From Micropterus salmoides (lineage: Eukaryota > Chordata > Actinopteri > Centrarchiformes > Centrarchidae): a stretch of 64,000 nucleotides of DNA. How positions within the stretch are numbered: the stretch's first letter is position 1; the number at the start of each line of letters is the position of its first letter. Below the pieces are notes generated by a model. It was not told where the DNA came from. It made no database searches and worked only from the letters and a program-made list of their open reading frames with translations. Both the position numbers and the translations under genes were made by a program. The stretch covers positions 9,646,187-9,710,186 of the forward strand of contig NW_024040707.1 of the NCBI RefSeq assembly GCF_014851395.1, written 5' to 3'. Below are positions 45,201 to 54,749 of the stretch, in pieces.

Positions 45201-48200
45201 GCGGTCGGTCTTACTATGTTCCTGAATGAGTGGGATTTGATTGGATCCTCAGCGGCCAGGGAAATACTACTGAGGATGATGAAGATGAGAATGAAGTTGG
45301 TGAAGTAAGGGTGATGGATGAGGTTGTGGCAGGCAACTCGCAAACTGAGAATGGGAAGGAAATTACAAAGAAAAGTGTATTATTTTAGTAATTGTTAAAT
45401 CAATGGGGAGTAAGTCTATAGGAGTAAAATATAATTTGGTTAATTTGGCGCATGTATGATCTCTTTTACCAGTTTTTCTTTCCAAGAATGAAGAAAGAGC
45501 TTCCATCAGGGATTGGGACAATCTTCTCTTTGGGCCCTGAGAATTCAGGTTTTAATGGAGCAACTCCTACAACAGAATAAAGATACAGGTATAAGAGATG
45601 GTTTACATCTTAATCAGCATTTCTGCTATTTCTCCTGCAGGTCGTGACTTCAGTCAGACTCACCCTCCAGTCCCTCGATGGCCCTCAGCTCCTCGTTTTC
45701 CTGCCAGTCGTCTTCTTCGTTCTACACGTGAGACAAAAGATCATATGTTGTTGTCTGCCATTTCACTTTTTAAACATGTCTAATATGGTGAAAGAAAAGA
45801 TTAAAAGATTATCTACCCCTGCATCTTCATCCTCTTTCTCTTCATCCTCATCCCACTCTTCTTCTTCTTCCTTTTTCTCTCTGAAAAAACAAATAGACAA
45901 CTGTAATTAACACTTACACACAATAGAACCTTTTTTATGTGCTTATTATACCGATAAGTTCAAGTGCAGCAGGAAATAAAGGGGTGAGTCAGTTATAAAT
46001 GACTCCGATACCACTGCTCATTATCATCATACTATCTGACTATCATCAAACTTACTCAACTTTCGTCTTTCCTCCGCCTCCGGCCAAGTTGTCCACAGCG
46101 ATAGCCAAGAAGACATTGAGCAGAATGTCTGATCACAAAATTAAGGAGACAAACCTGTTCTGTTTGGTCTGAAAGACCAATCATTTAATGCTCAGACTGT
46201 GACAGGAATCAGACAGTAAGTGCACCAACACTGGAAAAGGATACAGTTACCACAGACAAAGAGAATGACAAAGTAAATGCACACCACCATGTTGGGGAAG
46301 ATCGGCCCTCCATATGCCATAATACCGTCATACATTACAGCGTTCCAGTCCTCTCCAGTGAGGATCTGCAAAGAAAGACCATAAAAGAGAGACACAGCAG
46401 ACAGACAGAACGAGAGACCTGTGATTAATAACCCAATACATAAAATAGTCGAGTAGTGAGATATTGCGGAGATGTAGATCACCTGGAAACAAGTGAGCAG
46501 AGCCTGAGGGAAGGAGTCAAAAGTACTTCTCTTCATCTGAGTCTCATCAAAGTTAAATTTGCCTCCAAACAACTGCATGCCTAGCAAGGCGAAGATGATG
46601 AGGAAGAGGAAGAGCAGGAGCAGAAGGGAGCAGATAGCTTTCATAGAGTTGAGCAGAGAGTTGACCAGGTCAGACAAAGCTGCCCAGTGCCTGGAAACAA
46701 CAAAATCAAAGAGAGCATGGATTACAGATCAGATAATGAACATAGGATAATTTAAAAAAAACTACAGACTATATCACCGGTTCCTTCCTCATGCAGCCGA
46801 CTGAAAACCTCTAGATGTTTCACCACTAAACTCTGGCACCAATTACCGTGTCATCTTGAATATCCTAAGCAGTCGGATGCAGCGCAGCACAGAGATGCCG
46901 ATGGGCGGGATGACATCCATCTCTACGAGCAGCGTCTCAAGGATGCCGCCGCACACCACAAAGCAATCAAAGCGGTTGAACAGCGCCATGAAATAGATCT
47001 GCAGGCCAAAGGCGTACATCTTCATCAGCATCTCCAGAGTGAACAGCAGCAGTAGGATCTTGTTGGCTCGCTCTGAGGGACAAAGAAGAAGACGTGGAGT
47101 CATGTTTTTTTTTGTGTGTGCAGCTGGATGGAGTCAGGACTCCCCCCAAAAACACTCAACAAAAGTTAAAACAAAAGGATGAGTGGATTCTTACCTTGCA
47201 TTTCCGTGAGCCACTTTGGCTGTCCGTAATGCTCGGAAGCACTGGCCACTGTGTTGAGAAACACCAGCAAAAGCACCAACCAGTAGAAGTTAGTTGTCTT
47301 GACGGCCACACGGCAGTTCTTCCTGAATGTATGATTCAGCTGGCACAACTGGTCACTAAAAAGTAGTAGAAATTGTTTCTTGACTTTAATGTGCATTTTC
47401 ACGGTGTGTAACAACTAATATCAAAAATAATTTGAATGGATCATGAATGAATGATAGAAGAAAAGTAATAAATGTTACAAATATGCATTGCTACCACCTC
47501 CAAATAGAAGAGTAAACTATTTCTCTGAAAGTTCATGTTCTTCGTCACATAAATACAATGTAATATTGAAAATCTTACCAGAAGCTATTGGCCATCATCT
47601 TTGCCCTGACGAAACAAGACAATGTCAGTGCAAACAATGAACTGACTTCATTAACACCTACAAGCCAGTGATAAATCAAAACAATATTATTTCTCCGTTG
47701 CCTTACATGAGAGAAGCACAGAAGCCACTGTCATCATCGAGGTATGCGATATCATCGTCCGAGTCTGACTCTGTTCAACATAGAGATGAGTACTGGCTGT
47801 TAGAGAGAATCGTGTGAAATACACACAACAACAGACAATGACAGCTGACATACCTCCACCGTCCTCACTGTGTTTGTACCAGCCGAACTTCTTCATCATC
47901 TTTTTCTTTGCAATTGCAGCACCTATGAAGTCAAATAAAGGCAGACTATGTATCAAGGTAAAACTAAATGTAGATGTTTTGGTTTGAAAGTGTGTATGTC
48001 GACATGAATATGAGTTAAACTAACGTTTGTTTCCTTCTTCATCCACATCCTCGGCCTCTATGAGCCAGTCCATGTAACCTATCATGTCCTCCTCCATCTG
48101 CTTGCTCTCCTGAGCCTTCTGCAGCTCACCACGCGCTACGGCCTTTTCTCTTTCCTTGGAGAACTCTCTGAAACATTGAAGACAAATGCAGGGCATTCAT

Positions 48201-51200
48201 TTTGTTTCTCATGACACAACAAATGCACAGAAAGCTGTGACCTGCAGTGCAGCGGCTACCCACCCGCTCAACACACCCAATACAAGATTGATAATGAAAA
48301 AGGATCCAAAGATGACCAGAGAAACAAAGTAAACCCATGGGATCTCAAAGCCAATGGCATCATTCATCTGTGCAGAGAGACAAAGTACAGGTTAATATTT
48401 TAAATTTCAATAAACATGAAAACTGTGAAGGATCCAGGAACTTGATTGTGTACCCAGTAGAGAACATCTGTCCAACCCTCCATAGTGATGCACTGGAAAA
48501 CTGTCAGCATGGCGAAGAAAATGTTGTCGAAGTTTGTGATGCCGCCGTTGGGGCCTTCCCATTTGCCCCTGCACTCAGTCCCATTCCCCCCGCAAAAGCG
48601 CCCGTTCCCGGCAAATGCACAAGGTGACGGATCATCTTCCAACATGAGATCTGGAGCACAGAGAACAGCAGGAGGCATTGAGCCAACATATCCATGACAT
48701 ATGGACGTGCTGTATTAAATCTTTTCTTGGTTAAGAGAGCAGAGACCTGTGCCACTAAAGTAACACGTCTTGTGCATCCTGCCGATGAAAAGCTCCAAGC
48801 CGATGATAGCGTAGATGATGATGACAAACATGACCAACATACCAATGTGCAGAAGGGGGACCATGGCTTTCATGATGGAGTTTAACACGATTTGCAAACC
48901 TGGCAAGAACAAACACTTACGTTTCATTGGTGCATGTAGGATGAAGCACAGAAACACACATGCAGCAACACTTTAAAAGCAAACTGCAACAAATGATAAA
49001 CGCACTTGGCACTCCAGATACAAGCCGAAGGGGTCGCAACACCCTGAACGCTCTGAGAGCTTTGACATCCAGGCCTCCAGGTTTTCCAGCTGCATGATGG
49101 GCCTCTCCTGGCTTATGATCCGTCATGGCCTCTGCTATTACACTGAACAACCTGCACAGACAGACATGTTAACTCTTCTTTTTGTTAGTGATCGAAAATT
49201 TGTAGCCTGCAAATGGTGACTACATGAAGCACCAAAATACCCGACAATGACGATAACGAAATCAAGCAAGTTCCATCCGCTGCGTATGTAGGCGCTGGGG
49301 TGCATGACTAAGCCATAGGCAAGGATTTTAGTGAAGGTCTCGATGGTGAAGATGACAAGGAAGACATATTCCACTTGTTCCTGAGAACAAAAGAAAAGGA
49401 AATGTAGGGGTGTTTGACAAAATTGTAATGACCTTTTTTATGTCCGCGAGTGCGTCTGAAAAGAATAAATATGGAATAGTCTTGAAAAAATTTATTTTTA
49501 CAGTACAATAAAGTGGCATTGACTGACTTTTTCATGCTTCCTTCTTTAAATCATGTGTGATATCATTAAAGGCTGACTGCAGTGGCTTTCTAACCTCTTA
49601 ACCCAGTGCCTCACACATAGGCCTACTTAAGCCTGTCACTGAATCTCTTTTCTGTACCCTTCAACTTAATGCTTCTAATCACTGCTACAAATGTCACCAA
49701 TGCTTTTACCTCAGGTTGACACAATGGTCCAGGCATAATGTGGTTTAATGTAAGACGACTGGAATTCACAAAAATCTGTAGCATCCACCAAAACCTGATC
49801 CAAAAATGTATTATATTAACTTACAGTACTGTAATTTACTGAAAGGAAGGAGCTAACCTACTTGGTGCAATCCAATAAGGGTCTAGTGTATGTGTGTGTG
49901 TCCCTGTTACCCTGTTTACAAAAATCAAATTTTAATATTTACTCTCTGCAAATGAGGTATGGATTGTTTCCAATGAAACAATAACGTTAACACAATATGA
50001 CAATTTTAAATATATATACATATATAAGCTATACATATTGGCTCACATTTGCAATACACCAAAGAAAAACATGCTCTTTTTCACCCTGACTTTAATTTGT
50101 AATTTTCAGGGAGAAAGAAAGATAGTAAGAGTAAGAGAGACAAAGAGATGAGGCAGATGGTTGTGGTTTAAGTAAGTCATGATCCCATTACCATCCAACA
50201 GAACGCTATTAACCTTTTCACTAATTGTTACTACCTTCAGCAAAATACCTACTTATAACTGTCGTTTCCATGAAACACTGAAAAGCATATTTTCTCCTTT
50301 TCACAAACCATTAAGATGTTTTTCCTACACTTGTGTCACTAGAATCATGCATATATCCAGCAGTGTCCTCAAATGACTCAGAGGACCTGAGAAGGAACAT
50401 TCTCTCAGGATAACCACATGGGATGTTCTATGTGAGAGTCAAGCCTTGGAAACGGAAACATGAGAACAGTGTAAGAGAAGCTAGGATTTGATGATCTTAT
50501 TGAAATTACAAAAAGTTCACGTTGACAACTTCTTTCATTCCCTTTAAAGTGATCACGATGCTGTCCTAAACTTTTTATACTTTTGATTTCCAAGAACTGA
50601 CTACTACTTCAGCGGTCTGATGAAGACAGCTCTCTATGATCAAAGTGCCAGTATCTGTTTGAAGTTTATACTTTTACTTCATGTGATATTCCCCATGTTG
50701 GCTTGGATGTACCTCTCATCTCTTTTCAAACACTTTTTTTTAATCATCATGTCTTCTCACTCATTGATCTTAGTATCTTGTCTATCCATCTTCATAGCTA
50801 CGTATGTATAGTTGTATGTATGAGTGCATGAATCATATAAAATCAAGGAATTTCACTTTTGGATTAAGAGTTGAAATGTGTCCCTGAACAAGACACTTAG
50901 ACCCTAGTTGCTCCAGAGGTGTGCAACCTGACATAAATAGCAATTGTAAGTCGCTTTGGATAAAAGCGTCAACTAAATGAATAAATATTTACCCAGGTTT
51001 TTAGATGTTATCCTTGTTTTTGCCTTGGATTATGTGATGAATTTTGTTGTTTGTTAACATTGTGTTGTGTACTTTAATGAGTTAAAGAAGAGTTCAAGAA
51101 AAACGTTAGGTTAAGCTTCTTTATATCTCCCCACAGGAATCTCACCAGTTGGTGATTGGTAGCATTGGAGTCATCATCGGGATACGGCTTGGTAACACCC

Positions 51201-52585
51201 ATGGCCACACAGTTGGCAAAGATGGCAAGTAGAATGAAAATATCAAAGGGCTTAAGGATTGCAGTTAAGGGTACAACAGGCCTTGTGAATGCATCTTTCC
51301 AGGAAAATACAGACAACAGCATAATAAAACTTCAATCTGCCTACACCCCCACATATTCTCATGAACATATTATACATTTGCATTATGTACATGACTGTGC
51401 ATAAACATACACAATCCGCTGTTCATCCTAAAGGACACAGAGAAGGATATTTCCACTCTACTAGGGCCAGTGCTGCCATGCGGATGGGGTTGCTGAGGGT
51501 GAGGCAGCAGAGGGCTCGGGGGGCCCTGAGCGCGGACTTGTTTGCCTGCATTGCCTTCTTGGCCCCCCCTCCTCTTTTTCTGGCCGAGCCAGTCGACCCG
51601 AGGGTGTCTGATTTTCCTCCATCGCCCCCAGGGAGGGCATCTGTCCACAAGAAAACATTCTGTAATGATGTTATTCTGTTTTCAAGCATCCCGAATGTGA
51701 AGTCTAAAAGATTAGTATTGCATAATGACTGAAAGACTTATGGTGGAAAATCTTTTATGTCAAAAATGTAAACACGTGTGATACATCAAAGGTAACTGAC
51801 ATAGCTAGATAGTTCTTTGCTAATAGAGAAATGGGTCTGTTGTATTGGTGGATACTTTTACATTGAATCAAAACTCTGTGCCCAGTTATGGTTGGTGTAC
51901 AACTTTCAGTTCTCTCTCACAATGTGAAAATATTATATTGCTATTATCAGCCCACATTTTATAATCAAACAAAATGAAAGGGAGGATTTGACACATGGCT
52001 GCAGAAACAGACAGGTATTCTGTCCTGAAGGCGTCATATTATAAGACCAGATGTGACCTACTTCTTTATTGGGAGCAGCCTGGCAATTAGCCAAGCACTA
52101 TCCCCATGTAGGCCCCATGAACACCTGTTGACTAGGCCCTGCACGGTGAATAAGCCTGCAGGTACATTTATAGCCTCTCCCATGTAAAAAGGAGTAGCCA
52201 AAAATATGGGCAGATAGAACAGACTTGCTTATTGTGGAAATGTTGAATGTGATTCCAGTTGTGCACCTAATTGTTCCAAAGGATGTGCTTTGATTTTAAT
52301 CACGCAAAACTGCTTAACTATCAGGATGAACTATGTATGACCAATCTTGTAACATTCAATGTATATCTGGATGTATTATTTCAGAAATCATTGCTAACCG
52401 TCCATCCACACCACCTGCAATTTCCTATGATTTCTCATCAGTATCTTTACAGTACAGTGAGCTTAGTCCATGTTTTATTCATAACTCTGAAGTTATAATG
52501 TGCATATTCTTACTGTTCTTTGCTGTGTGCAAACAAAAGCTCAGAGACACTGGAAGGAGCCCCTACCTTTCTTTGCCCCGTCCAT
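33263..52585 (-). CDS. cacna1f: voltage-gated L-type calcium channel alpha-1F subunit (Cav1.4)
   Basis: 47 coding exons, 6192 nt, 2063 aa (human about 1970), frame closed throughout. Exons by high coordinate: 52585-52567, 51640-51451, 51251-51146, 49380-49241, 49151-49006, 48899-48747, 48650-48454, 48367-48264, 48167-48025, 47922-47854, 47770-47707, 47605-47579, 47355-47195, 47072-46847, 46690-46483, 46365-46245, 46128-46056, 45880-45817, 45721-45664, 45566-45470, 45344-45215, 45110-45051, 44970-44864, 44377-44290, 44138-44031, 43470-43418, 43315-43169, 42507-42306, 42214-42056, 41958-41848, 41753-41670, 40953-40933, 40829-40701, 40584-40519, 40019-39928, 39773-39614, 38274-38147, 38036-37940, 37850-37748, 37633-37532, 37299-37175, 36632-36286, 36173-35997, 35583-35207, 34314-34199, 34094-33765, 33469-33263. 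Selectivity glutamates are E309, E656, E1016 and E1313. Cav1.4 carries sustained calcium entry at photoreceptor ribbon synapses. The distal tail matches human CACNA1F better than my memory of Cav1.1-1.3. The a or b duplicate is not resolved. Confidence 0.97.
33688..33745. repeat. dispersed repeat fragment next to the exon-46 donor
   Basis: 'agtaaccaaatacatttact' and 'caagtcccgtacttaagtt' belong to the same family as the copy near 16925. It ends about 20 bp from the cacna1f exon-46 donor (33764). Confidence 0.6.
34786..35101. repeat. family-B dispersed repeat in cacna1f intron 44
   Basis: Contains 'tttggactataaaatatcat', 'aaacagtgaaaaattgc' and 'gatcaataattgcagctcta', recognisable family words. 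Diverged copy. Confidence 0.65.
35672..35840. mobile_element. family-A element, left-half fragment
   Basis: Contains 'ttagcttagcttagcataaa' and 'agcacctctaaagatcacta', matching the fuller copy at 23695-24222. Lies in cacna1f intron 43. Confidence 0.7.
36122..36166 (-). repeat. cacna1f: coding (CCT)15 trinucleotide repeat
   Basis: Fifteen uninterrupted AGG units on the plus strand are read as CCT on the coding strand, giving Pro1665-Pro1679 of cacna1f. The frame remains open on both sides. Confidence 0.88.
37175..38036 (-). other. cacna1f: cacna1f exons 38-41: EF-hand/pre-IQ/IQ region
   Basis: Reads RIKHIDVVTMLRRIQPPLGF, then the pre-IQ helix ending IDEVIPPP, then the calmodulin-binding IQ motif ASFLIQDYFKKF (I1519-Q1520). 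A lysine/arginine-rich stretch follows (KRKERERKSKKKDK). Confidence 0.93.
38147..42214 (-). other. cacna1f: cacna1f exons 29-37: domain IV and start of the C terminus
   Basis: Contains IVS1 (FEYIMFVLILGNTLTLAIQ), IVS3 ending LDIAVSEFS, the optional-looking 21-nt exon GGGGHGE (40933-40953), IVS4 (FFRLFRVLRLVKLLSKGEG), and the pore RCATGEQWQEIM with E1313. IVS6 is YFISFFMLCAYLIINLFVAV. The EF-hand region begins in exon 37 (HHLDEFKRVWSDYDPEA). An 'agaatcagaatcagg' repeat fragment lies in intron 34 (about 40050-40330). Confidence 0.93.
40050..40330. repeat. dispersed repeat fragment in cacna1f intron 34
   Basis: 'aagaatcagaatcagg' followed by 'ggaatttgccttggt' and 'ttggtgcaaaatagtaagaa' are words of a common teleost interspersed repeat. 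Edges approximate. Confidence 0.5.
43558..43996. mobile_element. MITE-like element in cacna1f intron 25
   Basis: The left end 'cagtgaccactttattag' (43558-43575) and the right end 'ctaataaagtggacac' (43974-43989) are inverted copies with 12 identical bases. The termini match the 'ccactttattaggtacac' family known across fish. There is no coding content inside. Confidence 0.68.
44490..44590. repeat. dispersed repeat fragment in cacna1f intron 23
   Basis: 'agatagataagacaaaac' and 'tttatttatcctgaaataaa' resemble the TTTATTGATCC-type repeat near 16783. Diverged. Confidence 0.4.
45470..45880 (-). other. cacna1f: cacna1f exons 18-20: acidic II-III loop
   Basis: Exon 18 is almost all Glu, Asp and Lys (EEKKEEEEWDEDEEKEDEDA). 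Exon 19 continues NEEDDWQENEELRAIEG. Human Cav1.4 has a poly-glutamate stretch at the same place. Exon 20 re-enters conserved sequence at IVPIPDGSSFFILG before domain III. Confidence 0.9.
46056..47355 (-). other. cacna1f: cacna1f exons 13-17: domain II
   Basis: Includes IIS1 (FYWLVLLLVFLNTVASASEH), IIS4 (SVLRCIRLLRIFKMTRHW) and the pore LTGEDWNAVMYDG with E656. IIS6 ends in [20 protein letters not shown]. The GNY/ILL junction is a U12-type GT-AG intron (46129-46244). Confidence 0.93.
47579..48167 (-). other. cacna1f: cacna1f exons 9-12: I-II loop with beta-subunit binding site
   Basis: Exon 9 holds the alpha-interaction domain, KQMEEDMIGYMDWIEAE at about residues 374-390, with the invariant GY..WI that docks the Cav-beta subunit. 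Exons 10-12 are tiny (69, 64 and 27 nt) and encode a basic then acidic linker, KKKMMKKFGWYK then SDSDDDIAYLDDDSG then AKMMANSF. All phases agree. Confidence 0.92.
48264..52585 (-). other. cacna1f: cacna1f exons 1-8: N terminus and domain I
   Basis: Exon 1 gives MDGAKK and joins in phase to exon 2, whose end reads RAPRALCCLTLSNPIR and LVEWK before IS1. Domain I contains PFDIFILLAIFANCVAMGV (S1), EYVFLVIFTIETFTKILAYG (S2), the S4 helix VKALRAFRVLRPLRLVSGVP, and the pore TMEGWTDVLYW with selectivity residue E309. S6 is VYFVSLVIFGSFFIINLVLG. Intron 2 (51252-51450) has U12-type signals. Repeats occupy part of intron 3, including a TCGCTTTGG-type copy near 50872-50990. Confidence 0.93.
50872..50990. 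repeat. dispersed teleost repeat (TCGCTTTGGATAAAAGCGTC type)
   Basis: 'ctgaacaagacacttagacc' followed by 'agtcgctttggataaaagcg' is the hallmark of a very common teleost interspersed element. In cacna1f intron 3. Confidence 0.65.
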
Positions 52586-53370
52586 GTCCGCAGTTTAACA
52601 CCACGAAATCACTTCAGAAAACCCACCATCAACTCCTCAGAGGATCGACATGCAGTGGATCACAGATATGAATTTGGCCCCCAAAAGAGACAACTTTTTA
52701 GGGGTAAAAAAAGGATCATCTGCTGCCTGTCATTTCATATCCACATGCAGCACGCCGGTGCAGCTGAGAGGCTATGGGCCATCCTGCTCACCGCCTGCTT
52801 AGCTTAGAAATCCAATTAATCAGATTTTTACAAAATCCAATTTGGGCAATTTCTTAGGTGAGTAAATTAATAGTGCAATTGCTTTTATCTATGCAGGCAC
52901 ACGAGGAGTATTATAGCAAACGCGTCCCCATATCCGCGGTGGTCAGCCGTCAGGATTAAACTAGTTGAGCCGTTTAAAAGGATGACAGAGGAAATCTTTC
53001 AAGGGGAAGGTGGAGGTAGACTCAGGAGAATCTCTGCAGCTCTGTGGGATTTTGTTGCAAAGTTATAGTTAAACAGTATAGAGGAATATTATGAAGTTCT
53101 GGTGGGAAGGAAAATGGTTGGTTCAACACTGAAAGTTAGAGAAACCTTCTTTAGGACCTTGGACAGAAGCAGTCGATGGGTGCAGTATCCACAGAGAGGC
53201 GATAGGGGGCGTGCTACCACAGTAAATACTAGAACATTGTGATTGAGCGCAGGAGCAAGTAATGTTTGTAAAGTCCCCGGTTATTTTCCCATATCACTGC
53301 ATCATTTTAGGATTTCTTAAGCAAGGGCCATGAAAAAAAACCCAGTACCATCCCGTGTTAAAGAACATTT
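52586..53370 (-). promoter_or_regulatory. predicted cacna1f 5'UTR and promoter
   Basis: Upstream of ATG 52585 on the minus strand the context is good (GGACATGG). A short upstream ATG closing within a few codons lies in the presumed leader. A GGATTA at about 52952-52957 (TAATCC on the coding strand) fits a CRX/OTX photoreceptor site, but one six-base match is weak evidence. The transcription start is not determined. Confidence 0.35.
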
Positions 53371-54749
53371 GATATCTTTATTATCAACTTTTGCGAGATA
53401 AATATATTAAGACAACACATAAAATAAACATTGTTTCTATACATAATTTGACAGCAAAACACAGAGTCATGCTGCATCATCTCTCTGCTGTGGCAGATGC
53501 TACCAGTTTAAGAAAACAGAGAGATGGAGCTTAAAAAGTGCTGGTTGTCTGGCGGATAATGCAGTGATTAAAGTGACGAGGGGTGCAGGATAAACTGTCG
53601 AAATATAAGTAATTCAAGCCATACTTTTCAAGGAACTCATTCGTATTTTTCAGTTTTGCAGAAAATACATCTGTACTTATCCTTCTAATATGTAAGATCA
53701 TTATTATTATTAAAAAAGGAAATTATAAAAGCTGCCGGGTGAGGCAACACCGAACTGCAAAGAATGGAATGAGGTTTTGTTGAGCCTAGATCCATCTTAA
53801 GCACACAGATCACTTAAAAACACACATCAATTTGCATCGATTGTCACAGCTGACACATAATAAAAGACTTAACAGACTAGCACTCTCCATGGTAAAACCT
53901 CACTGAACCAACACGATGATGTAATGTCACAGACATCTGATTTTCCTTATTACTCTACCTGTCTCCTTTGCAGCTATTAAAACTACACTATTTACTAAAT
54001 ATATGCATTCAAGTGCAAACTCTTTGGAAGCTGGAAGAAATAGTTGTGGGAAATACACTTACTCGCTGTATTGCCAAGAGTTACATGAGAAGATGGATGC
54101 CAACTCCACTGGTTACCTGACAACTTCACAGCGATGACAAGACTCCAGCAAGTAGTAAAAACAACAAATTATAATTTTTATACTTTTGTTTTTGTACAAA
54201 TTAAACACATGAGATAAAACATGTTCATCAGTGAGCTTTAGGGTGCTGATAGGTGGATTTTGTTGGCTCCAGCTACATTTGTATCAAACAGACTTGAGAG
54301 TGGTATTGATCTTCTCATCTAACTCTCAGCAAGAAATAGTAAATAAGCCTATTTGCCAAAACTATTCCTTCAATATACAGATGTTGCCTAGATGTCAAAT
54401 AATCAAATACAATTTTACATTCATTTCACAACTGCATATTTAACCCAAAAGTGTCACAGTGAAGACAGAATAACCATTAACAAAGAAAAGGTTGCATATG
54501 ATGCTGGAGAACATGAGGTTTGTCAGAAGGATTTTTGTTCACATACAAACATTCACTCAAAAATAACTAAAACTCACAGTAATTTGCCCCTGAGGTATAA
54601 GCACACATTGCTACTACTTGACACCACTGTAGTGACCAGTATCTCCACCTCCTGGTCATCCTGGTACCTGCTGTAATGTCTGGTGCCCCCCCTACTCTCT
54701 GGTCTGACTCACTGCATCCACAGCTGGCCTTAGTCAGCCTTGTTGCTCT
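53371..54749 (-). other. timm17b 3'UTR or intergenic stretch
   Basis: Holds a family-A repeat (about 54036-54376). A minus-strand AATAAA at about 53377-53382 is the only clear distant poly(A) candidate. The true timm17b 3' end is uncertain. Confidence 0.4.
54036..54376. mobile_element. family-A element, diverged copy
   Basis: Left 'gaagaaatagttgtgggaaa' and right 'atcttctcatctaactctca' plus 'aaaactattccttcaa' are the inverted ends of the family. Confidence 0.65.

Larger units (their letters stand above)
42306..45344 (-). other. cacna1f: cacna1f exons 21-28: domain III
   Basis: Contains IIIS1 (FILIFIILSSISLAAEDPI), IIIS4 ([20 protein letters not shown]) and the pore VSTFEGWPQLLY with E1016. 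IIIS6 reads [20 protein letters not shown], which continues to VIITFREQGE. A MITE-like element with CCACTTTATTAG termini sits in intron 25 (43558-43996). Confidence 0.93.

Noticed and set aside
46246..46252. GTAACT as the ordinary donor of cacna1f exon 16
   Set aside because: It would yield C-D-I-L-L and lose the conserved GNY. The adjacent GTATCCTTTT gives the conserved sequence and fits U12 rules.
52520..52807. 95-codon plus-strand open frame near the cacna1f start
   Set aside because: It overlaps the cacna1f first exon and leader on the opposite strand, with no recognisable protein features.
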